DNA of 64,000 nt from Mesocentrotus franciscanus (Eukaryota > Echinodermata > Echinoidea > Camarodonta > Strongylocentrotidae). The notes beneath the pieces are model-generated. The model saw only the letters and a list, made by a program, of their open reading frames with translations. It was not told the DNA's origin and did not search any database. The DNA lies in assembly GCA_037976565.1 (NCBI GenBank), contig CP137671.1, positions 14,648,556-14,712,555 on the forward strand, written 5' to 3'. Shown in pieces: positions 48,341-58,689 of the stretch. Position 1 is the first letter of the stretch. Every line of letters starts with the position of its first letter. The translations under genes and the position numbers were made by a program.

Positions 48341-48653
48341 CTGGGGTGTGTTTCACAAACACTAAGATCGACTTTAAGTTGGACTTGAACTATGGCATGC
48401 CATTCATGCCACGCCATTCTTGCCACTGGTTGCTGTCACCATTGATCTCTCAAGGGACGTCACAAATCTACAAAATTCCTATTTTTTGATAGGAATTATT
48501 GTTGAAGGAAAAAACATTATCTAAAGATCATAATTTCTAAGGTTTTTTCCTCTAATTTTACATTTGGTTCAAGATTTTTTAAGGGCATAAATCGCCTGCC
48601 ATACTTCAAGTCCAACTTAAAGTCGATCTTAGTCTTTGCGAAACACCCCCCTG
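48341..48653. mobile_element. MITE family A, copy 2
   Basis: It has the same ends as the copy at 1661-1952: 'ctggggtgtgtttcacaaac' and 'ctttgcgaaacacccccct', with inverted arms sharing 'gactttaagttggactt'. The right arm is more eroded than in copy 1. Confidence 0.85.
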
Positions 48654-48660
48654 GTGATAA

Positions 48661-48825
48661 TAGGGACTTTTAGATTTGCACGTCGACGTAGTGGACTGCC
48701 ACGTATGCCATTCTTCCAAGGTACTGGCCCGTGCCCGGCAGTGCCTTAAAAGGACGTCACATTACCTTAAAAGGGTGTCACCGTGGCAGTCCACGTTCTC
48801 GTCGTGTAAAATCTAAAAGTCCCTA
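48661..48825. mobile_element. MITE family B (TAGGGACTTTTAGATTT ends)
   Basis: It begins 'tagggacttttagattt' and ends 'aaatctaaaagtcccta'. The inverted arms extend inward through 'gtggactgccacg' and 'cgtggcagtccac', with small mismatches. It lies eight bases from the MITE family A copy. Non-coding. Confidence 0.85.
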
Positions 48826-48905
48826 ATAATAAAAATGGACACACTACAAGACTACATACAATGAATGCACATAGATTCACACACGATGTGAACATGCCCA
48901 AGTGT

Positions 48906-49052
48906 CATGGTGAGTAGCATCTCCACCTCGCTCCTTATTTCCTGGAGCAGATTACCAGCAGGAAACCGTGACTTAGCTGCAGATTTTCTCAACTTCCCAC
49001 CGTTTTCCACCCTTTTCTTTCCAAAATCCCACGAAAAAGGGAAGATCACCTC
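48906..49052 (-). CDS. Candidate exon on minus strand (unidentified)
   Basis: A good acceptor (pyrimidine-rich, 'gttttacag') precedes an open stretch whose translation (EVIFPFSWDFGKKRVENGG, then AKSRFPAGNLLQEIRSEVEM) looks protein-like. I find no convincing donor at its low-coordinate end and no family match, so it may be an exon fragment or chance. Confidence 0.25.
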
Positions 49053-49394
49053 CTGTAAAACACAACACACATGGTGCATTAGAGAATGAAGGAAATACAT
49101 TTGAACGGGATGGGGGCTCTGCACCAGATGTGCCCGAGACGTTGACACTGACTGTCTTATCGTGTCTTGTGCGTAATGCATCTTAAATTTGACATTTCCT
49201 AAACATGGGTTGTCAGGTTGGGGGTGTACAGGTTTTGTGAGAAAGGCAGGGTATGTAGAATCTGTAACAAATGTAGTTTATTTACAGAAATACACTCATA
49301 TTTTGTCTGTTACTCATATGCTTTAACATAGAGTTCAGGCACTTCTGGATCTGAACAGACAATTACACTGTATATGATTTTTTTTAAGGGTCTG

Positions 49395-49612
49395 TTATAC
49401 TTCAATTCAATTCATATTTATTTCATTTCTAACAGAAAGATAAACAAAGGCATTACAGATTACAGAAAGTAAATCTTGATAGGTATACAAATACACTGTG
49501 TGAACATAATAACATTATTACAAGAAATTCTTTAATTTCTGAGGAAATGGGGGATCCACTAAAAGCAGTGCTTGTAGTTTGTGGATCCCCCAGAATGAAA
49601 AAAAAAAAAATT
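49395..49612. mobile_element. Retroelement 3'-end-like fragment with a hairpin
   Basis: 'caattcaattcatatttatt' at about 49401-49420 resembles the A/T-rich 3' tails of minus-strand LINEs. At its right, 'gggggatccac' (49549) pairs with 'gtggatccccc' (49581) in a short hairpin, followed by a run of 13 A. Family uncertain. Confidence 0.35.
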
Positions 49613-49662
49613 GTTTCAAATTGAGCCTACGAAGACCTGGAAAACACAAAACAATATTACAG

Positions 49663-49787
49663 AACGACAACCACGAAAGGACAAGGAAAACATAAAAAGA
49701 AGAAGAAAAAGGGGGGAAAAGGAAGAAGGAAGTAGCAGGACAAATCATGACCGAAGAAGAGGTAGTTATATTGGTGATTCTGGGAAG
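49663..49787 (+). CDS. Candidate second exon of the 42000 gene
   Basis: It lies between 'aatattacag' and strong donor GGAAG|gtaaga. If spliced to the exon at 42000-42030 the phases match exactly: the leftover G plus AA gives glutamate. The reading is very basic (RQPRKDKENIKRRRKRG) and ends RRRGSYIGDSGK. Against it, the acceptor lacks a pyrimidine tract and the sequence is A/G-rich, where open frames are common. Confidence 0.3.
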
Positions 49788-50409
49788 GTAAGATCATAAG
49801 AACAAATAGATATTCAATTAATCGAGCAAATGATGAAGACCTAAATGAAAATTAAAGATGATTACCAGCATAATAGTCACAGGAAAGAATACCATATGAA
49901 ATCAAGGGTATTTGCAGATTGTAATAAAAAAAACTTTCACTTTCTTAGTATACTTGGGTCTTGTCTTGAGTTTTAGCGATAGAACATCATTTCAAGAGAA
50001 ACGGTAATTGAAGAATTACAGGAGAGGCAGATTTTTCCTTTGATAAACTCAATACTCAATACTCAAAACCTAAATCTGAAAATATGTTTCGTACTCGTGC
50101 CAAATTCAACCACTTTCTATTTGACCTTAAAACATTGAACAGTACCTAAGGAAAGATTACATATCATTATCACGGGTAAAATTGGAATGAGTCATTTTTG
50201 CATTTATTTCAGTTACAGAGACACTATATTGGGCCCCATTGATTGTCTAGACATACAGTAGAAGTTTTAATTGTTGCCTGTAAGTGACAGACTGTTTTAT
50301 TTACTCATTCATCATTCATTATTTCAGGGGGTGGTGGTCATTTTTTGTGAGCTTCTGCAAAAGTAGCACTACCTCATAAAAACAACATCCAGTTGACCAA
50401 GTTTATACT
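49788..50409. other. Intron or intergenic DNA
   Basis: No supported feature. Confidence 0.45.
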
Positions 50410-50417
50410 GTATGGAC

Positions 50418-52636
50418 TAGGCCTGAGTCATTACGGTTTTTTTGCTAAACGTTTAACCGTTAAAAGTATACGGGCGGTTTCGTTTAACCGTTATGAAAAT
50501 ACACGTATTTTTACATGTATGTAAATTCTCAAGTATTCAGTCATTTCGAACAAGACATATCATGTAATCATGTTCATGAAAAGAGGCTTAAAATGGAACT
50601 AAAAAACGAGACTTCGTTGCCGATACAGAGGTCTAAAAACAATAATTAATGGCGGGACTTTGTTGCCGATACGGAGGTCTAAAACAATAATTATTGGCGG
50701 GATTTTGTTGCCGATACGGAGGTCTAAAAACAATAATTAATGGCTTGACTTTGTTGCCGATACGGAGGTCTAAAAACAATAATTAATGGCTTGACTTTGT
50801 TGCCCATATGGAGGTCTAAAAACAATGATTAATGGCGGGACTTTGTTGCCGATACGGAGGTCTAAAAACAATAATTAATGGCTTGAATTTGTTGCCGATA
50901 CAGAGGTCTAAAAACAATAATTAATGGCTTGACTTTGTTGCCGATACGGAGGTCTAAAACAATAATTAATGGCTTGACTTTGTTGCCGATACGGAGGTCT
51001 AAAACAATAATTATTGGCGGGATTTTGTTGCCGATACGGAGGTCTAAAACAATAATTATTGGCGGGACTTTGTTGCCGATACGGAGGTCTAAAAACAATA
51101 ATTAATGGCTTGACTTTGTTGCCGATACGGAGGTCTACAAACAATAATTAATGGCTTGACTTTGTTGCCGATACGGAGGTCTAAAAACAATAATTATTGG
51201 CGGGACTTTGTTGCCGATACGGAGGTCTAAAAACAATAATTAATGGCGGGACTTTGTTGCCGATACGGAGGTCTAAAAACAATAATTATTGGCGGGACTT
51301 TGTTGCCGATACGGAGGTCTAAAACAATAATTAATGGCTTGACTTTGTTGCCGATACGGAGGTCTAAAAACAATAATTAATGGCGGGACTTTGTTGCCGA
51401 TACGGAGGTCTAAAAACAATAATTATTGGCGGGACTTTGTTGCCGATACGGAGGTCTAAAAACAATAATTAATGGCGGGACTTTGCCGATACGGAGGTCT
51501 ACAAACAATAATTATTGGCGGGACTTTGTTGCCGATACGGAGGTCTACAAACAATAATTAATGGCTTGACTTTGTTGCCGATACGGAGGTCTAAAAACAA
51601 TAATTAATGGCTTGACTTTGTTGCCGATACGGAGGTCTAAAACAATAATTATTGGCGGGACTTTGTTGCCGATACGGAGGTCTAAAACAATAATTATTGG
51701 CGGGACTTTGTTGCCGATACGGAGGTCTAAAAACAATAATTAATGGCTTGACTTTGTTGCCGATACGGAGGTCTACAAACAATAATTAATGGCGGGACTT
51801 TGTTGCCGATACGGAGGTCTAAAAACAATAATTAATGGCTTGACTTTGTTGCCGATACGGAGGTCTAAAACAATAATTAATGGCTTGACTTTGTTGCCGA
51901 TACGGAGGTCTAAAACAATAATTAATGGCTTGACTTTGTTGCCGATACGGAGGTCTAAAAACAATAATTATTGGCGGAACTTTGTTGCCGATACGGAGGT
52001 CTAAAAACAATAATTAATGGCTTGACTTTGTTGCCGATACGGAGGTCTAAAACAATAATTATTGGCGGGACTTTGTTGCCGATACGGAGGTCTAAAACAA
52101 TAATTAATGGCGGGACTTTGTTGCCGATACGGAGGTCTAAAAACAATAATTAATGGCTTGACTTTGTTGCCGATACGGAGGTCTAAAAACAATAATTAAT
52201 GGCGGAACTTTGTTGCCGATACGGAGGTCTAAAAACAATAATTAATGGCTTGACTTTGTTGCCGATACGGAGGTCTAAAACAATAATTATTGGCGGGACT
52301 TTGTTGCCGATACGGAGGTCTAAAAACAATAATTAATGGCGGGACTTTGTTGCCGATACGGAGGTCTAAAAAAAATAATTAATGGCGGGACTTTGTTGCC
52401 GATACGGAGGTCTAAAAACAATAATTAATGGCGGGACTTTGTTGCCGATACGGAGGTCTGAAAACAAATGAATCGGCGTCAATGTGCCGATGCAAATATG
52501 AACAAATATTAAGGACAAAAACAACACGCATGTAACAAACTGCAAGAAAATAACGGTTAAACGGAGCGAGAAATGCTAAACGGTTTTGATGAATGCGGTC
52601 GTTTAACCGTCGGTTAAACGTTTTGACTCAGGCTTA
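50418..52636. mobile_element. hAT-like non-autonomous transposon carrying a minisatellite
   Basis: The left end TAGGCCTGAGTCA and right end TGACTCAGGCTTA form 13-base inverted termini with one mismatch. An exact 8-base direct repeat, GTATGGAC, flanks the element at 50410-50417 and 52637-52644, the target-site duplication length of hAT transposons. Subterminal GTTTAACCG/CGGTTAAAC motifs recur near both ends (50450-50490; 52552-52620), as expected for transposase binding sites. The interior is almost wholly a 46-bp tandem array (50605-52460). There is no transposase gene, so mobilisation would need one in trans. Confidence 0.85.
50605..52460. repeat. Minisatellite, 45-46 bp unit, about 40 copies
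   Basis: Head-to-tail units with core 'ctttgttgccgatacggagg', 'tctaaaa(a)caataatt' and a variable junction GGCGGGA or GGCTTGA and AATTAAT or AATTATT. Unit length varies by one A (45 or 46). The two-state variants are shuffled along the array, suggesting unequal exchange or slippage. ORFs on either strand (for example repeated RPPYRQQSQAINYCF) are by-products. Confidence 0.97.
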
Positions 52637-52735
52637 GTATGGACATATTAAAGGCATGATTGGAAAATTATGACGAAGAAAATTTGCCATATTGTAATGA
52701 TGTATCCAAACCTACTTTAACGCTTTGGAGACGAC

Positions 52736-52798
52736 GGGCTTCTACAGAAGCCGAGCGAGTTGTTAAGTCTGTGACGACGGGCTTCTACAGAAGCCGAG
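52736..52798. repeat. Twin short hairpins
   Basis: 'gggcttctacagaagccgag' occurs at 52736-52755 and 52779-52798. Each copy has 7-base arms GGCTTCT/AGAAGCC around a 2-base loop. Confidence 0.8.
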
Positions 52799-53057
52799 AT
52801 ATATCCCTAATATGTTGACAAAGTTTTCCAGCTTATTATTAGCTATTATGTGCTAAAGTTCTTTGAAGTATTATTTAGATATATTCATTCATCTCATCTA
52901 TTAAAAATAATAAAGTTACGTGAAAAAAATCGAGAAAAAGTGATATCATTTCAACTTTACCCTAAGTTAGTGTTCGGATCGAAAAAAGGCCCTCGAAATA
53001 CCCGTACTGCTGGAGGCGGACGCGTACGCGCGCGTCTGTTCTATATTCTTGCCAGGA

Positions 53058-53441
53058 CTATAGAGTACCGAAGCTGTGACGTCATACAAATCTATTTTTG
53101 GAATTTCTCAATTTTTTCTTCATTTTCCGAAAGAGCATCAAAAATAATGTCCAAATGTCGAAAACCAATTGAATAGGTTAAGTATTGGCTGAGATATGAC
53201 CATCTGAATAAAGATTGCCTATGGGAACTCAGTGTTATATGCTCTGGCTCCTAATGTTATGAGCCAGAGCAATATAACACTGAGTTCCCATGAACGATCA
53301 TATCTCAGCCAATACTTAACCTATTCAGTGGTTTTCGACATTGAACATTATTTTTGATGCTCTTTCGGAAAATGAAGAAAAAATTGAGAAATTCCAAAAA
53401 ATAGATTTTTGATGACGTCACACTTCACCACTCTATTGCTT
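53058..53441. mobile_element. Foldback element with about 190-base arms
   Basis: The left arm 53058-53251 is the near-complete reverse complement of 53261-53441. Shared blocks include TGACGTCA-type sequence near both outer ends, 'gagatatgaccatc' against its complement, and a centre made of TGCTCTGGCTC and GAGCCAGAGCA around about 10 bases. High arm identity implies a recent origin. Confidence 0.9.
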
Positions 53442-53498
53442 CGACGAGCAGGAACATAGCGCATGCGCAGATCATTTGGAAATCTGGCCCAGCTATAC

Positions 53499-53590
53499 AG
53501 CTAAGTTACGTAAGAGGAACAATAGACGTGGCCGAGTGTAAAGGTCATTGTCATGGTTATAAACTCCAACAATAGAAGAGCGGGTATGTA
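53499..53590. repeat. Dispersed family R5, copy 1
   Basis: It shares 'ttacgtaagaggaacaat', 'acgtggcc' and 'tgtcatggtt' with 56247-56335 and 56336-56410. Confidence 0.8.
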
Positions 53591-53732
53591 TAGATTTTTT
53601 CACAATGATCCTTGTATACTGTACAAGTGTACATGTATAGCGGGTTAACTCAGATAACCCTTTTTTTGGGGGTCTTGTTGTTTTGCAGTTGTCGTTACTG
53701 TTTTCAAAGAATGTTTACGGGATCACGTTCCG

Positions 53733-53925
53733 AAGTACTCCCAAATAAAAAATTGTTATGAAACAAATAACGTAGAACCAGATTTTGCCCTATTTGAAAT
53801 AATAATTCAAAGATATAACAATCATGCAAGATAAAAGAATGAGCAAAAGATGTGATGATGCAAAATGTCACAAACAAACAGATGATTATGAGAAATTATT
53901 GTTTCTCTCTTTTTCTCTCTGTATG

Positions 53926-53957
<32 letters not shown>

Positions 53958-55740
53958 GCTTTCTCAGCGCCATTTTCCATCTTCATCTCTGGTACTGTTT
54001 TCCGTTCCGCTATTTGCTTTTATTCCGAAAGTATTCCTTTCGATCTTGAGATAAATTATTATACCGTAACCTCGATATGAAGAAGAAAAACACGGAACGA
54101 GCGCCTTTTATATCGAAATAAGAAGAATATTACTGTACAATAATTATAAAAGTAAAACTTTTGAATGTAAATCATGATAAAAATGGAAACTAAAGAGGAA
54201 TCCAGAGCGGGTGGGGTTGATCGGAGAGACAAAAAGCGTAATAATAAATAACAATACGCCCTACTTTCTCCCTCTCTCGTTTTCTCAATGTCTTTTTCCA
54301 TCTTCATCTCTCGTAGTGTTTTCTGATCCGCGATTTTTGATGAGATCGCGTTTCGACGTACTCCTAAATAAAAATAGCTGATCATAATTATAACGTAGAA
54401 CCAAATTTGACCCTATCTGAAATATTCATTCAAATATATAACAACCATGGAAAGATAAAGGAATAATACAAATGTGATTTAGTAAAATGTCACAGACGAA
54501 AAGATGACATGAGAAAGGATTGTTTCTCTCTCTGTTTGTCTCTTTCTTTGTCTCTCACTCTTTATAACTTTCTTTTTTTTCCTTGCTCATTTTCTCTCTT
54601 TTTCTCTCTCTCTCTCTGTATTTCTCTCTCTTTCTCTCGCTCGCTTTTCAGCTCCATTTGCCATCTTCATCTCTGGTACTGTTTTCCGTTCCGCTATTTG
54701 CTTTTATTCCGAAAGTATTCCTTTCGATCTTGAGATAAACTATTATACCATAACCTCGATATGAAGAAGGAAAGCACGGTACGAGCGCCTGATGATATCG
54801 AAATAAAAAGAATATTACTGTACAATAATTATAAAAAGTAAAATTGTTGAGTGTAAATCATGATTTAAAAAAAAAACTGAAGAGGAATCCACAGCGGGGG
54901 CGGTTGGTGTTGATCGGAGAGACAAATATCATAATAATAAATAACAATACGTCCAACTTTCTCTCTCTCTCTCTCGTTTTCTCAATGTCATTTTCTATCT
55001 TCATCTTTTCTGTTCCGCGATTTTTGATGAGATCGCGTTTCGACTTACTCCTAAATAAAATTAGATGATCATATTATAGCGTAGAACCAGGTTTGACCCT
55101 ATCTGAAATATTCGTTCAAATATATAACAATCATGGAAAGATAAAGGAATAATATAAATGTGACATAGTAAAATGTCACAGACGAAAAGACATGAGAAAT
55201 GATTTTTCTCTCTCGGTATGTCTTTCTCTATATCTCTTGCTCGCTTTCTCAGCGCCATTTTCCTTCTTCATCTTTGGTACTGTTTTCCGTCCAAAAGTAT
55301 TCCTTTCGATCTTGAGATAAATTATTATACTATAACCTCGATATGGAGAAGGAAAACACAGAACGAGCGCCTGATGATTTTGATATGAGAAGAATATTAC
55401 TGTACAATAATTATAAAAAGTAAAAATCAGAGCTGGGGGGTGATCGGATATTCGGAGAGACAAATATCATAATAATAAATATAGTACAGACTACGTCCAA
55501 CTTTCTATCCCTCCCGCCCTCTCTCTCCCTCTCTCTTTCTCTCTCTCCCACTGTCTGTATGTATGTCTGTCTTTCTCTCTCTGTCTTTCTGTCAATGTCG
55601 TTTTCCATCTTTATCTTTCATGTTGTTTTCTATTCCGACATTTGCTAGTATGCCGGCATCATTCCTACCTTGAGACAAATTATTATAACATATCCCTGAT
55701 AATGTACACAAAATTATACCTTATATTTATTATAGGGAAC
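53733..55740. repeat. Three-unit tandem array, about 620-690 bp units
   Basis: Units start near 53733, 54357 and 55042 at 'actcctaaataaaa'. Each contains, in order, 'cgtagaacca', a TC-rich microsatellite, 'ccatcttcatctctgg', 'cgatcttgagataaa', 'taacctcgatatg', 'agaatattactgtacaataa' and 'gatcggagagacaaa'. Units 1 and 2 are more alike than unit 3, which is partly deleted. Serine/leucine-rich ORFs through the TC runs are artefacts. Confidence 0.85.
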
Positions 55741-56246
55741 GAAAATAGAGAACGAGCGACTGATAATGTCGAAATGAGAAGAATACTACTGTACAAAAAT
55801 TATAGAAGGTAAAGGTTGTGTTTTGAATGTAAATCTTTGTTGCGTCAAAATAAAATGATACGTTCATTTATGTTATTGACAGAAATAATATACATCGGAC
55901 ATTATACTTTATCACAAAAGGGTTATTTAGAAGAAGGTGGACAACATTATAAGAGAAAGAATAAAACTTTCTCTTTTATTTATAAAAATAAATAGCATAA
56001 ATACCAAAACCGAAGAAATCTTGAAGAGGGAGACAAGAAAAAATAAGTATGAAAAGGACACAACAAATTACACCAAAAAAAGATAGGATTCTAGAGCGGA
56101 AGATGATAGGGGAAACGTAATAGTTTGTAAGTATTGGCAAATTTTGACAATTATAGTTTGTAAGTATTGACAAAGTATATACAACCAAAAAGTATTTTAG
56201 ACCTATATAGAATATACGAAAAGAGTTATGTCTTAGGTCCCCTACA
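55741..56246. other. Intergenic, AT-rich
   Basis: It contains a local duplication of 'agtttgtaagtattg' (56121, 56155). Nothing else supported. Confidence 0.45.
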
Positions 56247-56410
56247 GCTAGATTACGTAAGAGGAACAATGAACGTGGCCAAGGGTAAAGTTCGTTGTCA
56301 TGGTTCTAAACTACAACAATAGAAGAACGGAACGGAAGTTACGTAAGAGGAACAATGAACGTGGCCAAGGGTATAGTTCGTTGTCATGGTTGTAAACTCC
56401 AACGGAAGTA
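56247..56410. repeat. Dispersed family R5, two tandem copies
   Basis: Two head-to-tail copies, 56247-56335 and 56336-56410, each with 'ttacgtaagaggaacaatga' and 'acgtggccaaggg', related to 53499-53590. Confidence 0.85.
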
Positions 56411-57627
56411 ACGAGTTAACAAAGTTTTATTGACATGATAGGTTGAACGAGAACACAGATGGAGACGAAGACAAATAAATTGAATTCTCACGTTGTTTGC
56501 ATTTCTTTCTTTATTGTTTCGTAACATAATGAATTACTATATTTTCAATATCATTTATTTTCGAATAAATAAAAGACTACCAAGACTACGGCGATTAACT
56601 CCTTATTAGCCACACCCTTTCAAAAACAACAACAACACAACAACGCGATGCCGATATAAAACACACTGAAGCACAATTCCAATTTCACGAAATTCTTGAC
56701 GTATTCAGAGGGGGGAGGAGGGAGACAGACAGACAGAGACAGACAGAGATAGATAGATAAATAGATAGAAAGAGAGAGATGATTGTGATGAATTATGATT
56801 TTGTTCTAATCTCTGTCATTCATTTAGATCTTTCCATTACAAACAAAACAAATCAAATATGCGTACAAAAATTCAATAAATATTTTATTGATACAGCAAC
56901 CTCATATCAAAATAGGGTTCTAAGAGATGTATAGATAGAGAAAAAATAAACAAAATTAAGCGGGAGGCAAAAACTAAAACAAAATGAATATTTCAAATTA
57001 TGAGAAACGAAGTCGAAAGCATTCAAAGTAAATATTATTTTTATTTTCGAGAGTAAAACAATGTTCATCTCAAAAATTCATTTCCCAAATAGTCCTATAT
57101 TTGATTTGCACATTTAAAAGAAAGGGCATTTAGTGTAGATCATGGCATAATGTTGGTCAGAATATAGTTACAAAATGTGTCGAAAACCCATGTAAAACGA
57201 AGGCCTATTATTTATGGCTCGGTTGATAATCGGCCGAGCTTTAGCAGACGACAATCATTGACAATGGGGAAATGAATGGAGGTATCGACCGATCTGCGCG
57301 TGCGGCGGTGCTTACGCAATTTGTATTGTGAGTGTATTGAAAAGGAAAGACGTGAAGCTTCAGCAAAATAAGACGGCAATTTCTCAAAAATAACAGACCT
57401 TATTTTTCGTATTGATGAACAAAACTTATATTTTTAGAAAGAAAAAAGTCTGATCTTTAATTTTTACATTTACTAAAAATCACGAAAATGACTGAATGAG
57501 GCGCAATGAGCAATGAAAGTAGAAAGCACCGCCAAATTGTCCATTACTGGCGATGTAACCGAAATCGCTTCGTCACAGGGGAAACAATCGCCGTGCGCGG
57601 GCTCGCTCTCAAAGGGTTAAAGATACA
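56411..57627. other. Intergenic with GACA/GATA microsatellite
   Basis: A GACA/GATA tetranucleotide run is at 56727-56780. A CpG-richer patch is at about 57220-57315 ('atctgcgcgtgcggcggtgc'). No supported gene. Confidence 0.45.
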
Positions 57628-57850
57628 GTTGAGTTCTGGTCATGCAATTGCATTGTGTAAGAAACGATGTGGAATCGATCAGAAAAGGTTGCTCATGTAG
57701 CATATTTATAAGTATTGGTGTGTACTGCAAGGTTCTGGAATCATCAAAATAATAAGAAATTTGGCCCAATTTTGGTAAAGTTACAATCACTGTACACAAA
57801 AAGATGTATATGGGGCTACACGAACATGTGGCATAAAAATCTGTCCCGAT
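57628..57850. repeat. Dispersed repeat family R2, copy 2
   Basis: Counterpart of 8715-8935, starting near 'ttctggtcatgcaattgcat'. It ends near a palindrome 'aaaaatc...gattttt' (57835-57855), while copy 1 ends in an analogous but different palindrome around 8915-8935. Confidence 0.75.
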
Positions 57851-57959
57851 TTTTATGTTGTTACATGCCATATTTAGAATATGAAAGCATTTGAAGAGCC
57901 ATGCTTTTCAGGGAACATTTTTTATCTGATCTTCCACACTTGCATAATAACAATGATAA

Positions 57960-58185
57960 CGCTCACAAATTATTTTTCACCTTTTCCCAGAACTCAACCT
58001 TCTCTTTAAATAGTGACCACCTGTCTATAAGGGCCACATTTTTTGTTTCCCTCCAAAATCAATTCTCATGCAAACCTGTAATAAAGGAATATGTCCTTAA
58101 AGACCACTAGCCTATAAAGACCAATTTTCTTGCCTCCCCTGAGCAGTCTTTATACATGTATATATATAGCAGGATTCTACACTAA
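57960..58185. repeat. Dispersed family R6, second location
   Basis: Repeated phrases 'gaccacctgtctataaggg' and 'agaccactagcctataaaga', then 'gagcagtctttatacatgt', parallel 47640-47830. Confidence 0.5.
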
Positions 58186-58223
58186 CTATTTTTTCTTCAT
58201 ATTTGGGCCTACATATATGCATC

Positions 58224-58612
58224 AAAGCCCCTCTAAAGTGTTAGGAGCCCCAAATTCGCCCCAAATTTGATGGCAAAGTTTCACTTAAATTGTATCATAA
58301 TGTGAAAGAGGATGTCATTTAAGACACACTTCTGCAAAGATTCCCCCCCCCCCAAAAAAAAAAAAAATGTGTGAAGACAAATAAATATTGATAAAAGAAT
58401 ACATAATTTGGGTTTTCTGTTGTATGCAGAAAACCTAAATTTTGTATTCTTTCATCTCTGTACATGTATATTCGACTTCAAACACATTTGTTTTGAAAAT
58501 CCTTGCAGAAATGTGCCTTAAATGACATCCTCTTTCACATTATGATACAATTTAAGTGAAATTTTGCCATCAAATTTTGGGGGCTCCCAACACTTTAGAG
58601 GGGCTTTTAAGC
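58224..58612. mobile_element. Large foldback element
   Basis: The left arm from 'aagcccctctaaagtgtt' pairs with the right arm ending 'aacactttagaggggctt'. Inner blocks 'cttaaattgtatcataatgt' and 'ttatgatacaatttaag' also match, down to a central hairpin 'gggttttctg'/'cagaaaacc' near 58415-58435. Arms are about 180-190 bases. Non-coding. Confidence 0.85.
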
Positions 58613-58689
58613 CCTATGTAGAAATTCTGAAATTGGAGGGGGTCCAGAGTTAGAGCACCCATTTGTCCCTGGTGCCTGTTTAATTAGTG

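Noticed and set aside
50605..52460. CRISPR-like array
   Set aside because: Units abut directly with no unique spacers, the genome is eukaryotic, and the array lies inside a transposon with target-site duplication. It is a minisatellite.
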